A DNA stretch of 64,000 bases from Paraburkholderia hospita. Its GTDB lineage: Bacteria; Pseudomonadota; Gammaproteobacteria; Burkholderiales; Burkholderiaceae. Shown here piece after piece: positions 16,820-26,239 of this stretch. A program made the translations under genes and the position numbers. Each line of letters opens with the position of its first letter. The stretch's first letter is position 1. Where the stretch lies: assembly GCF_002902965.1 (NCBI RefSeq), contig NZ_CP026106.1, positions 930,001 to 994,000 on the forward strand, read 5' to 3'. The notes under the pieces are model-generated. The model saw only the letters and a program-made list of their open reading frames with translations, did no database searches and was not told where the DNA came from.

Positions 16820-17760
16820 CGCTGCTTTCCCGCGCCTGCGCTCGAATGCGCAGGCGCGCGGCTCTCTTCTTCGTTTCGTTCAGTTCGCCGCTTCCAGGCA
16901 ATTTCCAGAAACCGCGCCAGACATGGGTTGCGGTTCAATGGCGACCAGACAAGCATCTGCGAAATCGTCGGCGCGTCGGCGAGCGGCCTGAACACCACGC
17001 CCGCCAGTTGCGCCTTGCGCATCGACTCCGGCACCAGCGCGATCCCGACGCCTTCGTCGACGAGACTCAACACCGTCTGCTGCAACTGCACCTCGAAGCG
17101 CACATCGGGCGCGAAGCCGCCTTGTGCGCAATGATCGACGATGGTCGCGCGCAGGCTCGGCGACACGGCTTCCGACGCCATCACGAACGGCTCGTGCGCG
17201 AGCTGCGCGATCTTCAGCTGGCTCGCGCGGGCGAGCGGATGCTCGCGCGACAGCGCGACGCACAGCGGCTCAGTGAAGATCGCGCGGGTCTCGAGATCTT
17301 TGCTTTGAGCGCCCGGAAACATGATCGCGGCGTCGATCTGACCGCTCACCACCTGCGACGCCAGATCGTTCGATACGACTTCGCGCAGGTTCAGCGTCAC
17401 GCCGGGCCAGGCATCGCCGTACGCGCGTGCATAGCTGGGCAGCACGCTGTACGCGGCGCACATCGTGAAGCCGATGGTCAACTGGCCGCTGTCGCCGACG
17501 GACGCCGCGCGAGCATTTTTCGCCGCCTGCTCGATCGACGCGAGAATCGCCTTCGCATCCTCGTAGAAGCGCTCGCCCGCTGCCGTGAGCGCGACGCTGC
17601 GCGGACTGCGCTCGATCAGCGTGACGCCGAGCGCCGTTTCGAGCGCGGCCAGTTGCCGGCTCAGCGGTGGCTGCGACAGGTTCAGCCGCGCGGCCGCGCG
17701 CCCGAAATGGCGCGTTTCGGCGAGCGTGACGAAGTAGCGAAGCGGCTTGACGTCGAGCAT
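16810..17760 (-). CDS. LysR-family transcriptional regulator
   Basis: 316 residues. Classical N-terminal helix-turn-helix (LRYFVTLAETRHFGRAAARLNLSQPPLSRQLAALE) and a two-lobed effector domain from about residue 90. Divergent from the AEC-family carrier gene at 17868, which it probably controls. Overlaps cbtA by 10 bp tail to tail. The C-terminal ~25 residues are basic and low complexity. Confidence 0.85.
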   Translation of the reverse strand: MLDVKPLRYFVTLAETRHFGRAAARLNLSQPPLSRQLAALETALGVTLIERSPRSVALTAAGERFYEDAKAILASIEQAAKNARAASVGDSGQLTIGFTMCAAYSVLPSYARAYGDAWPGVTLNLREVVSNDLASQVVSGQIDAAIMFPGAQSKDLETRAIFTEPLCVALSREHPLARASQLKIAQLAHEPFVMASEAVSPSLRATIVDHCAQGGFAPDVRFEVQLQQTVLSLVDEGVGIALVPESMRKAQLAGVVFRPLADAPTISQMLVWSPLNRNPCLARFLEIAWKRRTERNEEESRAPAHSSAGAGKQRYR

Positions 17761-17808
17761 GATGCAAAAAAAGTATCGTCGAGGGTTTGAATCGGCATTG
17801 GATTGTAT

Positions 17809-17827
17809 AGGTGTAAACGCTTACCCT
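17809..17827. promoter_or_regulatory. Possible LysR operator in the LysR/AEC divergent promoter
   Basis: The stretch AGGTGTAAACGCTTACCCT has partial dyad symmetry with the LysR-type T-N11-A core (GTGTAA/TTACCC around ACGC). It lies midway between the two divergent starts. A single imperfect site, so modest support. Confidence 0.4.
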
Positions 17828-17867
17828 TGCGCGTTTCCGTCCTCTTCACCTTCGTTGCCGCAACTTC

Positions 17868-18818
17868 ATGCTGTCCACGCTCGAAATCCTGCTGCCTGTC
17901 TTCGCGCTGATCTTCGCGGGCTTTTTCTGCCGCCGCCGCAACCTGCTCGGCCCCACGGCCGCTTCCGAACTGAACCGCTTCGTCGTGTGGCTCGCGCTGC
18001 CCGCGCTGCTGTTCGACACGATGGCCCATTCGACCTGGCATCAGCTCGATCAGCCCGCCTTCATCGCGACGTTCTCGATTGCCTGCGCGGGCGTGTTCGT
18101 GGTCGTGCTGCTGGCGCGGCTCGCGAGCGGACGGCATCTTGCCGATGCAAGCGTCGACGCGATTGCGGCGTCGTATCCGAACACGGGCTACATCGGCTTT
18201 CCGCTCGGACTGCTCGCGTTCGGCAACGCGAGCCTCACGCCGACCACCATCGCGACGATCATCGTCGCCTGTGTACTGTTCGCGCTCGCGATCGTGCTGA
18301 TCGAGATCGGCTTGCAGACCGAGCGCACGCCGCACAAGCTCGGCGCGAAAGTGGTGTGGCGGTTGCTGAGGAATCCGCTGATCGCGTCGCCGATCCTCGG
18401 TGTGCTGGCGGCGAGCGCGGATGTGACGCTGCCGCATAGCGTCGAGACCTTCCTGAAACTGCTGAGCGGCGCGGCGAGCCCGTGCGCGCTGGTGAGCCTC
18501 GGGCTGTTCCTCGCGGAAAAGCGCACGCCGGCGGAGCAAGCGGCCGAGCCGGTGACGTCGTTCGTGCTGACGGCCATCAAGCTGATCGCGCAGCCTGCGC
18601 TCGCATGGTGGATCGCCGCGCGCGTGTTCGCGCTGCCTGTGCCGATGGTCGACATGGCCGTGCTGCTCGCCGCACTACCGACGGGCACAGGTCCTTACAT
18701 GCTTGCCGAGTTCTATGAACGCGAGGCGCACATCACGTCGCAGACCATTCTGCTATCGACGCTCGGGTCGCTCGTTTCGCTGTCGCTGCTGCTGTTCTAT
18801 ATGCATGCGCCGGGGTGA
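17868..18818 (+). CDS. AEC-family (auxin efflux carrier-type) transporter
   Basis: 316 residues, about ten membrane helices. Begins MLSTLEILLPVFALIFAGFFCRRR, a family hallmark; NTGYIGFPLG in helix 4 is the conserved crossover segment, with a matching PTGTGPYMLAEFY segment in the second half. AEC carriers move organic anions such as malonate, malate or lactate. The substrate is unknown and should be set by the adjacent LysR regulator's pathway. Followed by a strong terminator. Confidence 0.82.
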   Translation: MLSTLEILLPVFALIFAGFFCRRRNLLGPTAASELNRFVVWLALPALLFDTMAHSTWHQLDQPAFIATFSIACAGVFVVVLLARLASGRHLADASVDAIAASYPNTGYIGFPLGLLAFGNASLTPTTIATIIVACVLFALAIVLIEIGLQTERTPHKLGAKVVWRLLRNPLIASPILGVLAASADVTLPHSVETFLKLLSGAASPCALVSLGLFLAEKRTPAEQAAEPVTSFVLTAIKLIAQPALAWWIAARVFALPVPMVDMAVLLAALPTGTGPYMLAEFYEREAHITSQTILLSTLGSLVSLSLLLFYMHAPG

Positions 18819-18862
18819 TGGCGGCCGGTTGATCCGTTGTCGCGGGCTTGCAACGCACGCTG

Positions 18863-18889
18863 AATGAGCAGTGGTCTGCTCATTTTTTT
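18863..18889 (+). terminator. Rho-independent terminator after the AEC carrier
   Basis: Perfect 9-bp stem AATGAGCAG/CTGCTCATT with loop TGGT followed by seven T residues, 45 bp after the carrier stop codon. Confidence 0.9.
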
Positions 18890-18997
18890 CGCCTTACACT
18901 CGTTTTAAGTTCCATATAAGGATATATGTTTTACATATGGAACAAAAAGCGACCGACTCATCGGCGAAAACAGAAAGACAGCGAGAGACCAGACAAC

Positions 18998-20545
18998 ATG
19001 AAGAGCTTGACCATCAACGCCCGGATCGCGACGACCATCGCGTTCCTCGGCGTGCTGCTGATCGCGACGGGCGCGCTCGGCATCTTCGGCATGGCGAAAA
19101 GCAACCAGGCGCAGCGCGACGGGTATGAGGTCAATTTCGCGTCGGTGGTTGCGCTGGGCCGCTCGGGGACGGCGATGTCGCGGGCGCGCTTCGGCCTCGA
19201 CTGGGCGATGAGCAATCCGCATTCGCCGCAGCTCGGCGAGCAGTTGAACCGTGCGAAGCGTCTGCTCGGCGACGCCGACAAGGCATGGTCCGACTTCCGC
19301 GCGCTACCGAAGACGCCGGAGTTGCAAATCCTCACCGACGATCTCGACGCCAAACGCACGGCCGTCCTGCGCGACGGCATCGACCAGCTGATCCAGGCGA
19401 TCGGCGGCGGCGACACGAGCTGGATGGACGAGAGCCGCGTGAATCATCTGATCGGCCTGTACTCGGCGATGAACGCGAGCCAGGGCGCGCTGGAAAAGTA
19501 TCTCGACGACGCCGCCCAAGCCGCCGCCGACCATTCTTCCGCGACGTTCCGTACGCTGCTGATGGCGTGCATCGCGAGCATCGCCGTCGGGCTGGGTGTC
19601 GCGTTCCTGAGTTGGCGGGCGCTGCGCCGCGCGATTATGTCGCCGATGCGTGACGCGCTCGGCCAGTTTGACGCGATCGCATCGGGCGAACTGCGCACGC
19701 GCGTCGAAATCCGTTCCGAGGACGAAATGGGCACGCTGCTGCACGGCCTCGCGACGATGCAGGACAAGCTCGGCGCGACGATCACGACGGTGCGCAAGGG
19801 TTCCGATTCGATCGCAGCCGCGACGCAGCAGATCGCGGCGGGCAACCTCGATCTGTCGCAGCGCACGGAGGAGCAGGCCGCGTCGCTCGAACAGACGGCT
19901 GCGGCGATGGACGAGCTGACGTCGACCGTGCAACTGAACGCCGAGAACGCGCAGCACGCGAGCAAGCTGGCCGAAGACGCATCATCGATGACGGCGCATG
20001 GGCGCGAAGCGGTCGGCAGCCTCGTCGAGACGATGCATCTGATTGACGCCGGCTCGTCGAAGATGACGGGCATCATCACGGCGATCGAAGGGATCGCGTT
20101 TCAGACCAATATTCTGGCGCTGAACGCGGCCGTCGAGGCGGCGCGCGCGGGCGAGGAAGGGCGCGGCTTCGCGGTCGTCGCGGGCGAGGTGCGCAGCCTC
20201 GCGCAGCGATCGGCCGCGGCGGCGAAAGAGATCGGCGTGTTGATCGCGGATTCGACGGCGCGCGTCGCGCACGGTGCGCAGATTGCGACGGGCGCGGGCG
20301 ACACGATCCGCGATATCGAGACCGCGATTTCTCGGGTCGCGAAGATTGTGGGCGAGATTGCGACGGCGTCGCAGCAGCAAAGTGATGGCATCAAGGAAGT
20401 GAGCCTCGCCGTCACGCAGATGGATGAAGTGACGCAGCAGAACGCGGCGCTGGTCGAGGAGAACGCGGCGACGGGGGCCGCGCTTGCGGATGAGGCGAAG
20501 CGGTTGAGTGAGTTGACGGCGGCGTTCAGGGTAGATGTGGTCTGA
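18998..20545 (+). CDS. Methyl-accepting chemotaxis protein
   Basis: 515 residues. N-terminal membrane helix (about 8-30), periplasmic four-helix-bundle domain (about 31-190), second membrane helix ([21 protein letters not shown]), HAMP domain, then the long cytoplasmic coiled-coil signalling domain with the conserved hairpin tip [45 protein letters not shown]-rich methylation helices flank it. ATG 18998 is preferred; 24 upstream in-frame residues are strongly charged and un-membrane-like. Ligand unknown. No che genes nearby. It ends at repeat copy 2. Confidence 0.9.
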   Translation: MKSLTINARIATTIAFLGVLLIATGALGIFGMAKSNQAQRDGYEVNFASVVALGRSGTAMSRARFGLDWAMSNPHSPQLGEQLNRAKRLLGDADKAWSDFRALPKTPELQILTDDLDAKRTAVLRDGIDQLIQAIGGGDTSWMDESRVNHLIGLYSAMNASQGALEKYLDDAAQAAADHSSATFRTLLMACIASIAVGLGVAFLSWRALRRAIMSPMRDALGQFDAIASGELRTRVEIRSEDEMGTLLHGLATMQDKLGATITTVRKGSDSIAAATQQIAAGNLDLSQRTEEQAASLEQTAAAMDELTSTVQLNAENAQHASKLAEDASSMTAHGREAVGSLVETMHLIDAGSSKMTGIITAIEGIAFQTNILALNAAVEAARAGEEGRGFAVVAGEVRSLAQRSAAAAKEIGVLIADSTARVAHGAQIATGAGDTIRDIETAISRVAKIVGEIATASQQQSDGIKEVSLAVTQMDEVTQQNAALVEENAATGAALADEAKRLSELTAAFRVDVV

Positions 20546-20580
20546 AGGCTCAGACGAACAGGTGGTGTGCTTGTTTTTTT

Positions 20581-21376
20581 TGCTGGCATCCGCGATTTGC
20601 CTTCGTGGCGCGGGCGATTTGGTTTGCTTGTGTTTGGCGCTGGCATCCGCGTTACGGTGTTTGCCGTTCAAGCGTCGCCCCTGTGCGGGGCGGCACCTAC
20701 TTTTCTTTGCCGCCGCAAAGAAAAGTAGGCAAAAGAAAGCGGCTCACACCGCCAACATTTCTTCTTGCCTGAGGGCCCCTACAGGGTCTTACACTTCACA
20801 CGGCAGCCTTTCTGTTTGCGTGCGTTGCCAACGCTTTGAATGTGCGTCTCACCCGCTTCAAACACCCGTACTAGGGCTCACGGCAGCGAACGGTATGTGC
20901 CGCCCAGGTGGCAAACTGTGTGTAGGTTGTCGCGTCGTATAGCTCGGCGCTCTTACATCGAGGCGTGCGCTATCGGTCCGAAGTGATGCGTGTGGAGCAC
21001 AAGGGGCCTACACACAGTTTGCCACCTGGGCGGCCGTGGACTACCTGGCACGGCATGATGCAGCGCGGGTGCGTGAAGCGGGTGAGGCGCACCGCAAGAG
21101 CGCTGGCAACGGCCATGGGTCACGTGATTGCCGTGTGAAGTGTAAGACCCTGTGGGGGCCCTCAGGCAAACACAAGAACTGGCGGTGTTAGCCGCTTTCT
21201 TTTGCCTACTTTTCTTTGCGGCGGCAAAGAAAAGTAGGTGCCGCCCCGCACAGGGGCGACGCGTGAAGCACGCTAACAAATCGCGGATGCCAGCGAAAAC
21301 CCATAAAAACCAAACCGCCCGCGCCACGAAGGCAAATCGCGGATGCCAGCAAAAAACCACAACGCGGATGCCGACG
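20581..21376. repeat. Large palindromic intergenic element, copy 2 (reverse core)
   Basis: Symmetrical about ~20967. Hairpins at 20697-20728 and 21206-21237 are 509 bp apart. Inner 28-bp inverted repeat at 20899-20926 and 21007-21034, 108 bp apart, so this copy is 3 bp shorter than the others in the centre. CGCTGGCATCCGCG-type units at 20581-20594 and 20638-20651; complements at 21282-21295, 21338-21351 and 21363-21376. The core marker (complement of CACTTCGGACCGATAGCGCA) at 20963-20985 reads in the opposite direction to copies 1 and 3. Lies between the convergent 3' ends of the chemoreceptor and amino-acid dehydrogenase genes. Confidence 0.9.
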
Positions 21377-21408
21377 CAAAGGCCGAAACACCAAAACCGA
21401 ACCGCCCC

Positions 21409-22653
21409 TCACCCAAACCTCTCCACCCGAAACGGCCTCGGATCCGCAAACGGCGTCTCCCCCGTCATCATCTCCGCGAGCAGCCGCCCGGTAACAGGCC
21501 CAAGCGTCAGCCCATGATGGTTATGCCCAAACGCGAACCACAGCCCACGATGACGCGGCGCCGGCCCGATCACAGGCCGCATATCCGGCGTGCAAGGCCG
21601 CATCCCGAGCCACGGCTTGTCATCGACGCGCTCACCCAGCCCAAACGTCACACGCGCGAGCGGCTCGACGCGTTCGAGCTGAATGCCCGTCGGCGGCGCG
21701 CCGCGCTCCGCGATCTCGACGCCCGTCGTCAGGCGCAGGCGATTGCCTTCCATCGGCGCGATCACATAGCCGCGTTCCGTATCGACGATCGGCACGGACA
21801 GCATCTGCCGCGCCGGCCGATAGTGCATGTGATAGCCGCGCTTCGCGCGCAGCGGAATGCGATAGCCGAGCGGCTCGAACACGGTATCGGACCAGGGCCC
21901 GAGCGCGAGCACGACTTCTTTCGCGCTGACCGTGCCGTGTTGCGTCTCGACGGTCCACGCATCGCCCGATGACCGCAAGGTCGCCGCATCGCCATTGACG
22001 AAAGTCCCGCCGTTCGCCTCAAAAAGCCGCGCATAGCCTTTCACCAGCGCGCCCGGATTGAGCACGCTCTTCGGGTCCTTCCAGTGAATCGCGCCGCAGA
22101 TGCCTTCGCCCACCGACGGCTCTTGCGCATGCAGCGCAGCCGCGTCGAGCACGCTCACGTGCAGTCCATGCTCGCGGATCGCATCTTCCGATGCTCTTGC
22201 TTCGCTATCGAACGCGGCGCGCGTGCGGAACGCCTCGATCCAGCCGCCGTCGTGCACGAGCTGGCCGACACCCGCGCGCGCGATCAGCTTGTCGTGTTCA
22301 TCGACACATGCGCCGATCAACGGCGTCAGGTCGCGCGCGGCAGTGGCGAGCCGCTGCGGCGACGATTCCCACCAGAAGCGCGCGAGCCACGCCGCGTAAG
22401 CGGGCAGCGCTTTATAGTCCCAGTAGAGATCGGTCGACTGGTTGCGCGCGTAGCGCAGCAGTGTGCCGATCTTGCGCGGAAAGCCGTACGGCACGAGCGA
22501 CGAGCGCTCGATCAGCCCCGCGTTGCCGAAGCTCGTCTCCTCGCCGGGTGCGCGCCGGTCGACCAGCGCGACGCGCCGCCCGCGATCCTGCAGATGCAAC
22601 GCCGACGACACGCCGACGATGCCCGCGCCCAGCACGATGACGTCGAAATCCAT
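21409..22653 (-). CDS. FAD-dependent D-amino-acid dehydrogenase (DadA/DauA-like)
   Basis: 414 residues. N-terminal FAD-binding dinucleotide fold VIVLGAGIVGVSSALHLQDRGRRVALVDRR (GxGxxG), then the DadA-family segment EETSFGNAGLI, and a C-terminal FAD-contact region WLGMRPCTPDMRPVIGPAPRH ... GHNHHGLTLGPVTGRLLAEMM. These enzymes oxidise D-amino acids to 2-oxo acids and pass electrons to the respiratory chain. ATG 22653 begins the fold directly; a longer start adds unsupported residues. Neighbouring binding protein, cyclodeaminase-family enzyme and DauR-like regulator suggest a basic D-amino acid such as D-arginine. The 3' end is A/C-rich on + next to repeat copy 2. Confidence 0.82.
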   Translation of the reverse strand: MDFDVIVLGAGIVGVSSALHLQDRGRRVALVDRRAPGEETSFGNAGLIERSSLVPYGFPRKIGTLLRYARNQSTDLYWDYKALPAYAAWLARFWWESSPQRLATAARDLTPLIGACVDEHDKLIARAGVGQLVHDGGWIEAFRTRAAFDSEARASEDAIREHGLHVSVLDAAALHAQEPSVGEGICGAIHWKDPKSVLNPGALVKGYARLFEANGGTFVNGDAATLRSSGDAWTVETQHGTVSAKEVVLALGPWSDTVFEPLGYRIPLRAKRGYHMHYRPARQMLSVPIVDTERGYVIAPMEGNRLRLTTGVEIAERGAPPTGIQLERVEPLARVTFGLGERVDDKPWLGMRPCTPDMRPVIGPAPRHRGLWFAFGHNHHGLTLGPVTGRLLAEMMTGETPFADPRPFRVERFG

Positions 22654-22772
22654 AACGTTTGAAGTGATGTTGAGTAATGCGTCAGAAGCGCAACGAGCGC
22701 GTGTCACCACGCGCTCGCGCATCGGATCGCCGGGGCCGGCTTCGACGCTGCCGGCTTTGGCTCAGCAGCGTA

Positions 22773-23552
22773 TCACTTCGCGATGATGTCGCGCTTGAAG
22801 TACTTCTGCGACAGCGCTGTCAGCGTGCCGTCCTTCTTCAGTTCGGCGAGCGCGGCATCGACTTTCGCCTGCAGCGCCTTGTCGCCCTTGCGCAGACCGA
22901 AGCCCGTGCCTTCGCCGAGCGTCGACGGATCTTTCAGCGGCTCGCCGACCATGGCGAAGCCCGCGCCCGCCGGCTTGCTCAGGAAACCATCTTGCGCCGT
23001 CTGCGCTTCCTGCACGGCGGCGTCCAGACGTCCCGCGGTGAGGTCCGCGTACACCTGATCCTGGTCCTGATACGACACGATCTGCACGCCCGCATTCGCC
23101 CAGTGCTTCTTCAGGAAGTCTTCCTGCGACGAGCCTTGCAGCACGCCGACGTGCTTGCCTTGCAGGCTCTTCACGTCCGGCAGCAGATTGGAGCCGCGCT
23201 TCGCGATCATCACGATGGGCACGACGTAAATGGGCGGCGTAAACGCGATGCTTTCCTTGCGCTTGGCCGTGATGTTCATCGCCGAGTTGATCACGTCGAA
23301 CTTGCGCGCCTGCAACGCGGGAATCAGCCCGTCGAATGCGTTCTCGACCCACACGCATTTCACCTTCATCTTCGCGCAGACCGCGTTGCCGACCTCCACA
23401 TCGAAGCCTTCGAGCTGGCCCGACGCGGTCTTGCTTTCGAACGGAGGGTAGGCGGCTTCGATGCCGAAGCGCAACGTGTCGGACGATTGCGCACAGGCGG
23501 CGCCCGCCGTCATGGCGAGGACGGCGGCGGCGAAGGAGAGCTTCAGGTTCAT
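22773..23552 (-). CDS. Amino-acid ABC transporter substrate-binding protein (family 3)
   Basis: 259 residues. Signal peptide MNLKLSFAAAVLAMTAGAACA, then a HisJ/ArgT-like binding fold (LRFGIEAAYPPFESKTASGQLEGFDVEVGNAVCAKM, FDVINSAMNITAKRKESIAFT). ATG 23552 with AGGAA upstream. This sequence type generally binds basic or polar amino acids. No permease or ATPase gene is adjacent, so it must share a transporter encoded elsewhere or act in sensing. It lies in the D-amino-acid cluster, upstream of the dehydrogenase gene on the same strand. Confidence 0.82.
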   Translation of the reverse strand: MNLKLSFAAAVLAMTAGAACAQSSDTLRFGIEAAYPPFESKTASGQLEGFDVEVGNAVCAKMKVKCVWVENAFDGLIPALQARKFDVINSAMNITAKRKESIAFTPPIYVVPIVMIAKRGSNLLPDVKSLQGKHVGVLQGSSQEDFLKKHWANAGVQIVSYQDQDQVYADLTAGRLDAAVQEAQTAQDGFLSKPAGAGFAMVGEPLKDPSTLGEGTGFGLRKGDKALQAKVDAALAELKKDGTLTALSQKYFKRDIIAK

Positions 23553-23604
23553 GACGGTTCCTGTCGTTGATGATCGGACCACGCGCGACTAGCGGCGGTG
23601 CAGT

Positions 23605-23815
23605 TGAAATATAGACTGAAAGTCCAGTATGGACTATAGGGAATACGATAGTCCAGTGATCAAAAATGCCGTTCTGTTTGTTCCGGAGCCTTGCACAGAA
23701 AGGGCAAGAGCCGCGAAAAGTCTATCTATACCGGTTACCTCGCGCACGCTGCACACGTCCAAAACGAGACTTTTCTGTCCAAATTGGCAAAGTCTCAAGT
23801 AGACTATAAGTCTAC
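23605..23815. promoter_or_regulatory. Divergent control region with repeated AGTCYA/TRGACT palindromes
   Basis: The 335-bp divergent gap contains AGTCCA-GTA-TGGACT (23621-23635), GAGACTTT...AAAGTCTC (23766-23773 with 23789-23796) and GTAGACT-ATA-AGTCTAC (23799-23815), plus single half-sites TAGACT (near 23612), TAGTCCA (near 23650) and AGTCTA (near 23720). The shared half-site suggests an operator array for one regulator, most plausibly the DauR-like protein at 24944, controlling both the binding-protein/dehydrogenase side and the cyclodeaminase side. Confidence 0.6.
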
Positions 23816-23887
23816 GTTTCGGTCGGATCGTCGATCGGAAAGGAATTGCAATTGACGCATCACGCGTCGACTGAGGAGATGATTTCG

Positions 23888-24853
23888 ATGATGACCGCCT
23901 TGCCACTCGCCGTTGACGAACTGGCCGTCCGTGCCGCGCTGCCCGCGCTCGACGTGCGCCGCGCGCTGACCGCGATGTTTCGCGCGCTCGCTTCCGCCGA
24001 GGCGGTGCAGCCGCCGCAAACGCTGACACTGTTCCCGAACGGCGCCGGCGACTTCATTACCTATCTTGGTGTGCTCGCCGACGCGAAGGTGTTCGGCGCG
24101 AAGCTGTCGCCGTATATCGTGACGGGCAGCAAGCCGGTGATCACCGCCTGGACCGCGCTGATGTCGATGGAAACGGGCCAGCCGCTGATGTGGTGCGACG
24201 CCGGTCTGCTCACCACCGAGCGCACGGCGGGCACCACGGCGCTCGCCGTCGACCAGCTCGCGCGCGCCGATGCGAAGCGGCTTGCGATCATCGGCGCAGG
24301 CGCGGTTGGCCTCGCGCATCTGCGGCATGTCGCGCCGCTGCGCGCGTGGGAATCGATTCGCGTGTATTCGCCCGATCTCGCCGCCAGCGACGCGAAGCGC
24401 GCCGCCGTGCAATCCGCCGATGCGCGTGCCGAAGCCAGCGCGAGCATCGAAGCGTGCGTGAAGGATGCGGACGTGGTGATGCTGTGCACGTCGTCGGGCA
24501 CGCCCGTGCTGCCGCGCGACGCGCTGACGAAGCCCGCACTCATCACGTCGATCAGCACGAATGCCGTGAACGCGCACGAAATCGATCCGGCGTGGCTGCC
24601 GGAGATGGACGTCTACTGCGACTATCGCGCGACGACGCCCGCGAGCGCCGGTGAAATGAAGCTCGCCGCGCAGCACGGCTGGTCGCCGCAGAAAGTGAAG
24701 GGCGATCTGCCGTCGCTGCTGGCAGGTACGTGCGAGAAGCCCGCGTACGCGCGGCACGCGTTCTTCCGCTCGATCGGCCTCGGCCTCGAAGACGTCGCGA
24801 TCGCCAGCGAGCTCTACCGCCATCTGACGGATCGTGGAGACCAGGCACAATAG
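23888..24853 (+). CDS. Ornithine cyclodeaminase/mu-crystallin-family dehydrogenase
   Basis: About 321 residues. NAD(P)-binding fold with AIIGAGAVGLAHLRHVAPLRAWESIRVYSPD and family segment TAWTALMSMETGQPLMWCDAGLLTTERTAGTTALAVD. Members include ornithine cyclodeaminase, delta1-pyrroline-2-carboxylate reductase and DauB (makes L-arginine from its 2-keto acid). With a D-amino-acid dehydrogenase and a DauR-like regulator nearby, a DauB-type or pyrroline-2-carboxylate reductase role is likely. GAGGAG at 23873-23878 abuts ATG 23879, so ATG 23888 (9 nt away) is the preferred start. Confidence 0.82.
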   Translation: MMTALPLAVDELAVRAALPALDVRRALTAMFRALASAEAVQPPQTLTLFPNGAGDFITYLGVLADAKVFGAKLSPYIVTGSKPVITAWTALMSMETGQPLMWCDAGLLTTERTAGTTALAVDQLARADAKRLAIIGAGAVGLAHLRHVAPLRAWESIRVYSPDLAASDAKRAAVQSADARAEASASIEACVKDADVVMLCTSSGTPVLPRDALTKPALITSISTNAVNAHEIDPAWLPEMDVYCDYRATTPASAGEMKLAAQHGWSPQKVKGDLPSLLAGTCEKPAYARHAFFRSIGLGLEDVAIASELYRHLTDRGDQAQ

Positions 24854-24943
24854 CTACAATGGCGATCAGCCGCCGCTGCGGGTCGAGCGTAACAACCGCA
24901 GCGGCATCATGAATACCCCCGCGAAGACTGCCCCTGCCCGCCG

Positions 24944-25588
24944 ATGCGCAAGAAGAATACGTCCCCCGTCAAGGATCTGCTGCTGACCCGCTATGCGCCC
25001 ATCGCGGACGGCATCGCCGCGCTGTTCTTTCCGTACGCGGAAGTCGTGATCCACGATCTGCATGATCAGACCGTGCTGTATCTCGCGAACAATCTGTCGA
25101 AGCGGGAAATCGGCGACGATTCCGCGCTCGAGGAAACCGAGCATTCGGCGCGCGAGCGCGTGATCGGCCCGTACGAGAAGCTCAACTGGGACGGCCGCCG
25201 GATGCGCTGCGTGAGCAACGTGCTATTCGACGACAACGGCCAGCCGGCGGGCATGCTGTGCATCAATTTCAACATCGCCGTGTTCGACGACGTGCGCTCG
25301 ACACTCGATCTGTTCATCAAGGGCGCGGGCGTCGTCGCACAGCCGGAAGAGCTGTTCCGCGACGACTGGCAGGAGCGCATCAACACGTTCCTTCACGGAT
25401 GGCTGCGCGAGCGGCAGGTCGGTCTCAACGGACTCACGCGCGAGCACCGGCGCGAACTGGTCGAAGCGCTCTATGCGGAAGGCGCCTTTCGCGGCAAAAG
25501 CTCGGCGAACTATGTCGCGAACGTGCTTGGCATGGGGCGTGCAACAGTCTATAAGCACCTGAAGCAGATGAAAGAGGGCGCGAGCTGA
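24944..25588 (+). CDS. DauR/YheO-type PAS-HTH transcriptional regulator
   Basis: 214 residues. N-terminal YheO-like PAS domain (YAPIADGIAALFFPYAEVVIHDLHDQTVLYLANNLSKREIGD) through about 130 and a C-terminal DauR-type helix-turn-helix (LVEALYAEGAFRGKSSANYVANVLGMGRATVYKHLKQMK). DauR of Pseudomonas represses the D-arginine utilisation genes dauBA. The neighbouring dehydrogenase and cyclodeaminase-family genes fit the same role. It starts 90 bp after the cyclodeaminase-family gene. Confidence 0.82.
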   Translation: MRKKNTSPVKDLLLTRYAPIADGIAALFFPYAEVVIHDLHDQTVLYLANNLSKREIGDDSALEETEHSARERVIGPYEKLNWDGRRMRCVSNVLFDDNGQPAGMLCINFNIAVFDDVRSTLDLFIKGAGVVAQPEELFRDDWQERINTFLHGWLRERQVGLNGLTREHRRELVEALYAEGAFRGKSSANYVANVLGMGRATVYKHLKQMKEGAS

Positions 25589-25651
25589 CGCGTGCGGCTG
25601 CGTGCCGCTCGCGCTGCTTTTGTCCAATCATGCATCTGTGAGGAAACGACT

Positions 25652-25849
25652 GTGACCGTACGTTATCGACACTACAAGGGCGGCATTTACGAGTTCATCT
25701 GCGAGGCGACGCTCGAATCGGACCCGAGCGTCACGATGATCGTCTATCGCGCCGACAACGGCACCATCTGGACGCGGCCGGCGTCGGTATTCTTCGAGAT
25801 GATCGAGCACGAAGGGCAGACCGTGCCGCGTTTTGCACCCATCAACTAG
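25652..25849 (+). CDS. DUF1653-type small protein
   Basis: 65 residues, MTVRYRHYKGGIYEFICEATLESDPSVTMIVYRADNGTIWTRPASVFFEMIE..., a single small beta domain of the DUF1653 kind (RYRHYKGGxY opening). GTG 25652 with GAGGAA 6 nt away is the start; the longer frame reads into non-coding sequence. Function unknown. Ends 10 bp before the convergent ferredoxin gene. Confidence 0.75.
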   Translation: MTVRYRHYKGGIYEFICEATLESDPSVTMIVYRADNGTIWTRPASVFFEMIEHEGQTVPRFAPIN

Positions 25850-25859
25850 CGCCGATCGA

Positions 25860-26234
25860 CTAGAAGCGCCTGATGGGCGGCGTAGTCGGCGCGGATGGAA
25901 TATCGGCGGCGTCGGGCGCGTCGAGCACGAGATCGCTCTGCGCGACGGCCACGCACGGCAGGATGTAGCCCTGCGCCTTTTCTTCGGCGCTAACGCCGGG
26001 CCATTCGACCGTGTAGCGCACACTGCCTGATTCCAGCTTGCACAGGCATGTCCGGCAGGTGCCGTTGCGGCACATGCGCGGCAGATGCAGATTCGCGAAA
26101 CCCGCTGCTTCGAGAACGGTGAGCGATTCGGGCGCATCGAACGTGCGGCCGAGCGGCTCGACTCGCACCGTGAAGGTCCGCTCTTCATTCGATTCATGCG
26201 GCGGCGCGCTGCGGGACGGTTCTTCGCTGGACAT
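25860..26234 (-). CDS. 2Fe-2S ferredoxin (plant type)
   Basis: 124 residues. Plant-type [2Fe-2S] ferredoxin: CRNGTCRTC (Cys-x4-Cys-x2-Cys) and the fourth Cys in YILPCVAVAQ. It has a Ser/Pro/Glu-rich N-terminal stretch of ~20 residues and a Pro-rich C-terminal tail. ATG 26234 is 5 bp after the stop of the MbfA-like gene, so the two form one operon. It may supply electrons for iron release or for an unlinked oxygenase; the pairing suggests the former. Confidence 0.85.
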   Translation of the reverse strand: MSSEEPSRSAPPHESNEERTFTVRVEPLGRTFDAPESLTVLEAAGFANLHLPRMCRNGTCRTCLCKLESGSVRYTVEWPGVSAEEKAQGYILPCVAVAQSDLVLDAPDAADIPSAPTTPPIRRF

Positions 26235-26239
26235 CGCGC

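Noticed and set aside
20535..20942. Protein-like ORFs repeated within the four elements (e.g. RRPCAGRHLLFFAAAKKSRQ frames at 20535, 30471, 53311 and others)
   Set aside because: They read through the hairpin and arm sequences in several frames and on both strands, have no start-site support and vary at their ends. They are by-products of the repeat.
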